From Rhodospirillaceae bacterium (GTDB lineage Bacteria; Pseudomonadota; Alphaproteobacteria; Rhodospirillales; Magnetovibrionaceae): a stretch of 7,982 nucleotides of DNA. Each line of letters begins with the position of its first letter. Within the stretch, counting starts at the first letter, position 1. The notes below the pieces were generated by a model, which saw only the letters and a program-made list of their open reading frames with translations, searched no databases and was not told the origin of the DNA. A program made the position numbers and the translations under genes. The stretch is from assembly GCA_002401565.1 (NCBI GenBank), contig NVTL01000018.1, forward strand, positions 1 through 7,982. The letters are read 5' to 3'. This document shows, in pieces, positions 1-5,814 of this stretch.

Positions 1-816
<816 letters not shown>

Positions 817-1179
817 TTATTTTTTCTTTTTAGCTGGAGCTTTTTTAGCTTTGGCTTTTACGGGAGCTTTAGCTTTCGGAGCTGGTTTAGATTTTTCGAT
901 CACGCCAAGAATGTCGCTTTCTTTCATGATCAAAAGTTCTTCGCCATTGATGGACACTTCGGTGCCACCCCATTTGCCAAACAACACACTGTCGCCAGCT
1001 TTAAGGTCCAAAGGAACAATGCTACCGTCTTCGGCTTTGGTGCCGCTGCCGGTTGCAACGATGACGCCTTCGGAAGGCTTTTCTTTAGCGGTATCGGGAA
1101 TGATGATACCACCGGCGGATTTTTCTTCAGATTCAAGACGGCGAACCAAAACACGATCGTGGAGAGGTCTGAACTTCAT
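817..1179 (-). CDS. groES: Co-chaperonin GroES (Hsp10) with long Lys/Ala/Pro-rich C-terminal tail
   Basis: Heptameric lid of the GroEL folding chamber, cytosolic. Residues 1-95 are a complete standard Gro[16 protein letters not shown] at the N-terminus, the mobile loop [18 protein letters not shown] (18-35) whose GGIII segment docks on Gro[16 protein letters not shown] (62-75), and the terminal ESDILGVIE. GroES normally ends there at about 95-97 residues. This protein continues for 25 residues (96-120): 12 Lys, 7 Ala, 4 Pro, one Ser and one Val, ending in four lysines. The tail is in frame and ends at a TAA that overlaps the groEL ribosome site, so it is not a read-through artefact of the window. 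The start ATG follows a strong AGGAG (1187-1191) with 7-base spacing. Transcription should come from the promoter at 1259-1287 under CIRCE/HrcA control. The tail resembles histone H1-like basic tails in composition only; its function is unknown. Confidence 0.97.
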   Translation of the reverse strand: MKFRPLHDRVLVRRLESEEKSAGGIIIPDTAKEKPSEGVIVATGSGTKAEDGSIVPLDLKAGDSVLFGKWGGTEVSINGEELLIMKESDILGVIEKSKPAPKAKAPVKAKAKKAPAKKKK

Positions 1180-1205
1180 ATTTAATCTCCTCTATAAGAA
1201 GCCCT

Positions 1206-1248
1206 AAAAAAAACGAATGACAGGCCGTTGTTAGCACTCAGGCCTGTC
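1206..1248 (-). other. groES leader hairpin followed by T8 (possible attenuator or 5' stabiliser)
   Basis: On the minus strand GACAGGCC (1248-1241) and GGCCTGTC (1226-1219) are perfect 8-base complements, six of eight pairs G-C, with a 14-base loop. ATTCG follows, then eight T (1213-1206). The first arm sits inside the CIRCE spacer and the loop holds the right CIRCE half-site, so this stem and the CIRCE stem cross each other. If transcription starts near 1251-1252, the hairpin would form at the extreme 5' end of the groESL mRNA. It could stabilise the transcript or act as a weak terminator. The five-base gap between stem and T-run argues against a standard intrinsic terminator. The pairing is seen directly; the function is inferred. 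Confidence 0.4.
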
Positions 1249-1257
1249 GAGTGCTAA
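1231..1257 (-). promoter_or_regulatory. CIRCE operator (HrcA binding site) of groESL
   Basis: Perfect consensus inverted repeat: TTAGCACTC (1231-1239), a 9-base spacer, and GAGTGCTAA (1249-1257). CIRCE is bound by the heat-labile repressor HrcA, which needs GroEL to stay active, so the chaperonin level feeds back on its own operon. It lies 51 bases upstream of the groES ATG and one base from the predicted -10 box, so bound HrcA would cover the transcription start. No hrcA gene is in the window. A perfect CIRCE implies one elsewhere in the genome. Confidence 0.97.
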
Positions 1258-1258
1258 G

Positions 1259-1287
1259 GATGTACGGTGGTCCCCCCTAACTGTCAA
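1259..1287 (-). promoter_or_regulatory. Predicted housekeeping-sigma promoter of groESL
   Basis: On the minus strand a perfect -35 TTGACA (1287-1282) is followed after exactly 17 bases by TACATC (1264-1259), a 3/6 match to the -10 consensus. The predicted start falls near 1251-1252, inside the CIRCE left half-site as read on the transcript, which is the usual arrangement for HrcA repression. No clear RpoH-type heat-shock promoter was seen nearby. The strong -35 and its position next to CIRCE make the call reasonable despite the weak -10. Confidence 0.7.
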
Positions 1288-1328
1288 CTGTTTGGGGTGT
1301 TTTTTATGGGTTTTGCTGAAAAAACGAC

Positions 1329-2990
1329 TTAAAAATCCGCCGCGTTCCACATCACCAGCACTTTGCCGCGATACGGTTGGGTGCGGATGGGTTTTGGACT
1401 TTCGGGAATGTCTTTTTTGCGCAGGGTGCGGATGATCACGCCACCCGGATGTTTTTTTGCCCATTCAAGGCCTTCTTCGGGGGTTTGCATAGCAATCAAG
1501 GGTTCCGTCAAACGGCCCAAAAACTGGAATTCTCCATGGTATTTACCCACATACGCCACCGGACGTCCGGCGTCTTGATAGGCTTTCACTTGCAGGGCTG
1601 CGGGTTCTAAATTATACGCCGCGTCCAACGCGGGCGCTGCCGTCATATATAATGACACAATCACCGATGTTACGGTTACGGCAATCAAGCGGACTTCGCT
1701 GAGCACCGATGCGGTGCGTCTGAAGGCCAAAATCCCAACAATCAGCAATGCGGGCAACATCCACAAAGGCTGGGCCAAACCCGCCCATTCAGGCAGGGGT
1801 TTTTTTAACATTGGATCAATCAGGTCCTTGGCCAACAGCCCGACCAAAATAATCAGCACCAATCCGCCCATGAACAGCACCGGAACTTTATGACCGCGTC
1901 CTGACACTTCACCGCCCTTTTGCGTCAACACATGGGCCACATACAAAGCCAAGGCCGGAAAAACGGGCAACAAATAATGGGGTTGTTTGCCGCTGATGGC
2001 GGAAAAAACCACAAACGACGCCCCCACACAAATCAGCAAAAAACGAGCCCCGCCGTCTTTGAGGCTGGATTTAAAGCCTTTGCCTTTGAATCCCAAGGTT
2101 TTCCACAATCGAGGCCACAGCGTCCACGGCAACAACAAAGCGGGCATCACCATCACAAACCAATAAAACGGGCGACGGTGGGCAAAAGACTTAACCATGC
2201 GGTCGGCACTTTGTTTGATGAAAATCGCATCGCGGTATTCCGGTCCGCCGATCAGAGCTGCGGGAATAGCCCACGCCAAGGTGAGGGCTAAGCCGACCAT
2301 AACGCTGCTAAAAACGCCAAGATACCATTTACGCCACAAGCCTTCACCGCGTCCGCCTGCAAAATGAGGACCCCACAATGGAGCCGCCAAAGCCACGGGT
2401 AAGGTGTGCACCAAAATCGCCGGGCCTTTTGCCAAGCCGCCGATGCCAATGCCAAGGCCCGCAATCAGCACGCCCATCCAAAAACCCTGACCGATGACAA
2501 AACCTTTCCAAGCCTTTACATAACCCAATAACGCCAAAACCGTGGCAAAGGTCACCAGCATGTCGAACATGGTCATGGTCGAAAAGACCGTCCAATACAC
2601 GCCTGTCACCATCATCATGGCGGCGGCCCATCCGGCACTGACGTCCGCATCGGGCCACAATTCGCGGGCCAGTTTAACGGTTAAATACAACGCGCCCAAA
2701 CCAAAGATCGGCGCCACCATGCGCGCCCATAATTCAGACACGCCAAAAATCGACCAGCCCAAATCCATAAACCAAAACATAAAGGGCGGTTTGTGGCTGT
2801 ACACTTCACCATTTAATGTGGGCACCCAGAAATCACCACTGGCCCACATTTCCCACGCCACCGTGATGTAACGGGTTTCATCAATGGGCAACAACGGACG
2901 CCACAAAAGCGCCGATCCCATCAAGGCACACCAAATCAAAGTGGTCAGCCACGCGTCAGTATTGGTTTTAGGCGAAGAAGAATTGTTCAC
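1329..2990 (-). CDS. ArnT/PMT-type polytopic glycosyltransferase (GT83/GT39-like)
   Basis: Integral inner-membrane glycosyltransferase, 553 residues. Family members transfer a sugar from polyprenyl phosphate to lipid A, another lipid or a protein on the periplasmic side. The first periplasmic loop carries PIDETRY (35-41), matching the DETRY motif of ArnT with its catalytic acidic residue, then HKPPFMFWF (66-74), equivalent to the KPP motif. GGLAKGPA (184-191) and SGKQPHYLLPVFPALAL (333-349) are further family landmarks. About a dozen hydrophobic segments are visible, then a soluble C-terminal domain (about 455-553). The start is GTG: its GTGA overlaps the TGA stop of the upstream VTT gene by 4 bases, which indicates translational coupling; the ribosome site is weak. 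The gene ends 41 bases before the groES -35 box with no clear terminator. The acceptor and sugar cannot be read from sequence. It is broader than true ArnT, so no symbol is given. Confidence 0.88.
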   Translation of the reverse strand: MNNSSSPKTNTDAWLTTLIWCALMGSALLWRPLLPIDETRYITVAWEMWASGDFWVPTLNGEVYSHKPPFMFWFMDLGWSIFGVSELWARMVAPIFGLGALYLTVKLARELWPDADVSAGWAAAMMMVTGVYWTVFSTMTMFDMLVTFATVLALLGYVKAWKGFVIGQGFWMGVLIAGLGIGIGGLAKGPAILVHTLPVALAAPLWGPHFAGGRGEGLWRKWYLGVFSSVMVGLALTLAWAIPAALIGGPEYRDAIFIKQSADRMVKSFAHRRPFYWFVMVMPALLLPWTLWPRLWKTLGFKGKGFKSSLKDGGARFLLICVGASFVVFSAISGKQPHYLLPVFPALALYVAHVLTQKGGEVSGRGHKVPVLFMGGLVLIILVGLLAKDLIDPMLKKPLPEWAGLAQPLWMLPALLIVGILAFRRTASVLSEVRLIAVTVTSVIVSLYMTAAPALDAAYNLEPAALQVKAYQDAGRPVAYVGKYHGEFQFLGRLTEPLIAMQTPEEGLEWAKKHPGGVIIRTLRKKDIPESPKPIRTQPYRGKVLVMWNAADF

Positions 2991-3697
2991 GGTTGTTCCG
3001 TCTTTTCTGTGTCAGTGGCACCCAGTTCGGCGTCTAAGTTTTTATCCAAAGACTTACCGTGGCGAAAGTGGCGGTAAAGATAAACACCTAACGCGCCAGA
3101 GCCCACAAACAAAATCACGCTGAGCGAAATACGCCCGGCCGGGTCAACAGCAACGCCGCTGCCCAACAAGGCAAAAATAAAGGTTTGCGGCAGATAGCCA
3201 ATCGCTGATCCGGTGAAAAACGGCATCGCGCGCACACTAGAAACGCCGGCCGCCAAGTTTGTCGCCACATTGCTGCCCACCGGTAACATGCGGATCAACA
3301 GGGTCATGGAAAAGGTATTGTCGTGCAAAAAATCGTCTAAACGACGAATGCGGCCTGAAAATTTACGTTGAATAGGTCCGCGTGCCAAAAGCCGCGCATA
3401 ATAAAAAGACCCCACACAGCCCAACACGGTGCCCAACAACATCAACCCCGTGCCCAGCCAAATACCAAAAGCATAGCCCGCAAGACTGCTGATGATTTGG
3501 CGCGGCAGACCTAGCCCCGTGGCGATGGTGGCGATGGTGATGAACAAAACCTCACCGGCTATACCTTGGCCTTTGATGTGGGTTTCGATCCAATCGTTGG
3601 TGAGAATTTCGCCGATGTCTTGGCTGTCGAACAGGTACAGCAACCCCGCCAAGGTCGCCATCACCAAAATTCCACGCAGGATATGGGCCGGGTTCAT
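2987..3697 (-). CDS. VTT-domain (DedA/TVP38/TMEM64-like) membrane protein
   Basis: Inner-membrane protein of 236 residues from ATG 3697. A hydrophobic N-terminal segment (about 8-23) is followed by the VTT/SNARE-associated domain. It shows GLGLPRQIISSLAGYAFGIWLGT (61-83), a glycine-rich helix GTVLGCVGSFYYARLLAR (89-106), then RMLPVGSNVATNLAAGV (136-152) and the helix ending GYLPQTFIFALLGSG (167-181). These are the re-entrant loops typical of the family. The C-terminus is charged and hydrophilic (212-236). Family members include the UptA-type DedA proteins that recycle undecaprenyl phosphate, and scramblase-like TMEM41B/VMP1. The same frame is open back to 3811, but that part overlaps the GT2 coding region and looks non-homologous, so the internal ATG 5 bases after the GT2 stop was chosen. 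Lying between two enzymes that make and use a polyprenyl-phosphate sugar, it may move the lipid carrier or donor across the membrane; this is inferred. Confidence 0.87.
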   Translation of the reverse strand: MNPAHILRGILVMATLAGLLYLFDSQDIGEILTNDWIETHIKGQGIAGEVLFITIATIATGLGLPRQIISSLAGYAFGIWLGTGLMLLGTVLGCVGSFYYARLLARGPIQRKFSGRIRRLDDFLHDNTFSMTLLIRMLPVGSNVATNLAAGVSSVRAMPFFTGSAIGYLPQTFIFALLGSGVAVDPAGRISLSVILFVGSGALGVYLYRHFRHGKSLDKNLDAELGATDTEKTEQP

Positions 3698-3702
3698 ACA
3701 GA

Positions 3703-4479
3703 TTAGCTTTCGTCGGAACGGTGAATGACGGAAACTTTGGGTTTTGAGCCCCGAGACGCAAGCCACATCACGCCCAACAAATCGCGCGCCGCCACCGATA
3801 AACGATCCCACATGCCGTATTTGGAAATGCCGCGTTCACGGTTGCGATGATTGACTTCGACCGAGACCACTTCGCCACCACGGCGGATCATCAAAGCCGG
3901 CAGGTAACGGTGCATATGGTCAAACCGGGGCATATCCATGAAAGCCGCACGGGTGAAAACTTTCAGACCACAGCCGGTATCGGGCGTATTGTCGCCCAAC
4001 AAACGTGACCGCACTCCGTTCGCCAGACGCGACTGAAAACGTTTCCATTCGGTATCTTTACGTTTGGCCCGCCATCCCGCAACCAACAGATAATCAGGAT
4101 CGGCTGATTCTTTCAGTTTGGCAAACAGCGCCGGAATGTCGGCCGGGTCATTTTGACCGTCTCCGTCCAGCGTCGCAATGAATGTGGCGCGGGCTTGGCG
4201 CACCCCTGTGGCCACGGCGGAACTTTGCCCGCACGCGGTGGCATGTTTAAAAATGCTCAGGCGCGGCTGTTCAGCCTGCATTTTATCCAACATCTCGGCA
4301 GTATTGTCGGTTGATCCATCGTTCACATACACGATTTCATAATGCGCGACACCATCCAAAGCGGCCGAAATCTCTTCGATCAATGGCCGAATGTTTTCCG
4401 CTTCGTTGTGCACGGGCACGACGACGGCAATCTCAAAAACAGGGGCAGAAACAAGAGCAGAAATAACTGTATTGGTCAT
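3703..4479 (-). CDS. Family 2 glycosyltransferase, DPM1/polyprenyl-phosphate sugar synthase-like
   Basis: Predicted cytosolic GT-A enzyme of 258 residues that would transfer a sugar from a nucleotide donor to polyprenyl phosphate. Motifs in order: VVVPVHNEAENI (19-30), VNDGSTDNT (52-60) for nucleotide binding, LDGDGQNDP (104-112) with the DxD-type metal site, DTGCGLKVF (167-175), MHRYLPALM (189-197), and NRERGISKYG (213-222), which fits acceptor binding. It has no C-terminal transmembrane pair, unlike ArnC/GtrB, only a moderately hydrophobic segment (about 228-241), so it resembles soluble DPM1. The frame is open upstream to an ATG at 4620, but those 47 codons look non-coding. ATG 4479 with GGAA 6 bases upstream puts the domain at the usual distance from the start. 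It is first gene of the cluster with the VTT and ArnT-like genes. The sugar (mannose, hexosamine or other) is not determinable. Confidence 0.9.
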   Translation of the reverse strand: MTNTVISALVSAPVFEIAVVVPVHNEAENIRPLIEEISAALDGVAHYEIVYVNDGSTDNTAEMLDKMQAEQPRLSIFKHATACGQSSAVATGVRQARATFIATLDGDGQNDPADIPALFAKLKESADPDYLLVAGWRAKRKDTEWKRFQSRLANGVRSRLLGDNTPDTGCGLKVFTRAAFMDMPRFDHMHRYLPALMIRRGGEVVSVEVNHRNRERGISKYGMWDRLSVAARDLLGVMWLASRGSKPKVSVIHRSDES

Positions 4480-4714
4480 GTGAGTTCCAAAATGAACAAA
4501 AGCCCTCGAACCCAAATTGGCGAAGACGCGCCTTGCTTTTACACCCTCCGGTCTCACCATTCCAGCCCAGAGGTCACCAAAAAAGCAAAAAAACGACCAA
4601 AACCTCAAATTTAGGTCCATTTAACCCTTGGTCTTTTCGACGGGTGGTTTATTCTAGGAAAAAAGAAGTGATAAAATAAACCCTTCGAAACCCCACGGAC
4701 GGCAAACGATAAAC
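4480..4714. other. Divergent intergenic region between GT2 and diguanylate cyclase genes
   Basis: About 235 bases with no convincing gene. It is rich in A-tracts on the plus strand (4578-4605 and 4659-4680), unlike the flanking coding sequence. Promoters for both directions should lie here, but none is strong. For the plus strand, TTGGTC (4628-4633) with a 16-base spacer to TATTCT (4650-4655) is a weak candidate, and TAAAAT (4672-4677) is a good -10 without a matching -35. For the minus strand, TAGAAT (4656-4651) is a -10-like box with only a poor -35. No hairpin worth calling was found. The in-frame extension of the GT2 gene (4480-4620) is treated here as untranslated. Confidence 0.5.
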
Positions 4715-5770
4715 ATGATTTTTCACGATTCAATCCAAGAAGCAAAACAATACGGGCGCGACGCTGTCAAAGAGATGACGTCTCGCAATATTCCCGCGAC
4801 TCCGGATAACTATGCCGTCTGGTATGCTTATGTTTCGGGGCGCGATCCTGACTTGTCGCGCATGATTTCCATATTGGACGATAACGGCCAAGAATTTACG
4901 GCCTCCATCTGCACCGATCTGTACAACAAGTCCTTTGCTTCGGGCATTGACGAAGCCGCATTGAATGCCACCACGGACCGCATCGAAAGCGAAATGAAGC
5001 GTATTTTGAGCTATGTCGGCGAAGCCGGACAAGGGGCCGCAAACTACAGCACCACCTTGGCCACCGCCCACGGGGACATTTTGGATTCAAAAGACGTCGA
5101 AAGCCTGACCAATGCCGTCACCAAGGTTTTATCCGAAACTCGCAAAATGGAACAAATCAATAAGGGCCTTGAACATAAATTGGCCAGTTCCACCGACGAA
5201 ATCGGCCAATTGCGCGACGATTTAGAAGATATGCGCAAAGAAGCCATGACCGATGCGCTGACCGGGATCGCCAATCGCAAATTGTTTGACATGGAATTGC
5301 GCGATTTAACCAAAGCAGCCCAAGAAACAGGCGATGAATTATCCTTGTTGATGTTAGACATCGATCACTTTAAAAAATTCAACGACACCTATGGTCACCA
5401 AACCGGGGATCAGGTCCTTAAGCTTTTGGCGTCCACCATGACCAAAACCGTCAAGGGCGATGATATTCCGGCCCGGTACGGCGGCGAAGAATTCTGTGTG
5501 ATTTTGCCCGGCACCAATTTAAAAGATGCCACCGCCGTTGCCGAAAACATCCGTCAACGGGTCTCGTCTAAAACGCTGGTCAATCGCACCACCAAAGAAG
5601 ATTTGGGCAAGCTCACCATTTCCATCGGTGTTGGACAATTTGATTCGGGCGAAACACTGTCCGATCTCATTAAACGCGCCGATCAGGCTTTGTATGAAGC
5701 CAAACATTCCGGCAGAGATTGCGTAAAGACCCAAAACGACATTGGCGCAAATGCACGGACGCTCAATTAA
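4715..5770 (+). CDS. Diguanylate cyclase (GGDEF domain) with conserved helical N-terminus
   Basis: Makes cyclic di-GMP from two GTP; 351 residues, no signal peptide or membrane segment, so cytosolic. The N-terminal region (about 1-130) has IPATPDNYAVWYAYVSG (26-42), a motif I associate with alphaproteobacterial GGDEF proteins; its ligand or partner is not known to me. A charged, coiled-coil-like helix (about 140-178) leads into the GGDEF domain (about 178-340). There DALTGIANRKLFD (180-192), LDIDHFKKFNDTYGH (214-228) with metal ligand Asp215, RYGGEEF (254-260) with the catalytic GGEEF signature, and SIGVGQF mark an active cyclase. The product-inhibition site RxxD, expected nine residues before GGEEF, reads Lys247-Gly-Asp-Asp250, so the arginine is lost. 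No EAL domain is present. The ribosome site is weak (GGACGG, 4696-4701, well upstream). A CLC gene follows after 44 bases and may be co-transcribed. Confidence 0.95.
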   Translation: MIFHDSIQEAKQYGRDAVKEMTSRNIPATPDNYAVWYAYVSGRDPDLSRMISILDDNGQEFTASICTDLYNKSFASGIDEAALNATTDRIESEMKRILSYVGEAGQGAANYSTTLATAHGDILDSKDVESLTNAVTKVLSETRKMEQINKGLEHKLASSTDEIGQLRDDLEDMRKEAMTDALTGIANRKLFDMELRDLTKAAQETGDELSLLMLDIDHFKKFNDTYGHQTGDQVLKLLASTMTKTVKGDDIPARYGGEEFCVILPGTNLKDATAVAENIRQRVSSKTLVNRTTKEDLGKLTISIGVGQFDSGETLSDLIKRADQALYEAKHSGRDCVKTQNDIGANARTLN

Positions 5771-5814
5771 GTGATCCGGTAACTGATACGGACTTAGGCG
5801 CAGGACTTATTTAA

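Noticed and set aside
1275..1293. Direct repeat ACAGTT-g-ACAGTT on the minus strand around the groES -35 box
   Set aside because: Short, overlaps the TTGACA hexamer, and may be chance; no known regulator site is recognised.
1920..2291. Plus-strand frame of 123 codons inside the ArnT-like gene
   Set aside because: Antisense shadow rich in Gln/His/Arg, no ribosome site, and the opposite strand is a clear membrane protein.
3698..3811. 38-codon upstream extension of the VTT gene overlapping the GT2 gene
   Set aside because: It is the shifted frame of the conserved GT2 C-terminus. The ATG at 3697, 5 bases after the GT2 stop, gives a normal operon junction and a normal protein length.
4480..4620. 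In-frame 47-codon N-terminal extension of the GT2 gene from ATG 4620
   Set aside because: Composition differs from the rest of the protein, it has no family homology that I recognise, and ATG 4479 gives the usual short lead into the VVVPVHNE motif.
5771..5814. Possible terminator between the diguanylate cyclase and CLC genes
   Set aside because: Only a 4-pair TCCG/CGGA stem with a 10-base loop and no T-run; too weak to call.
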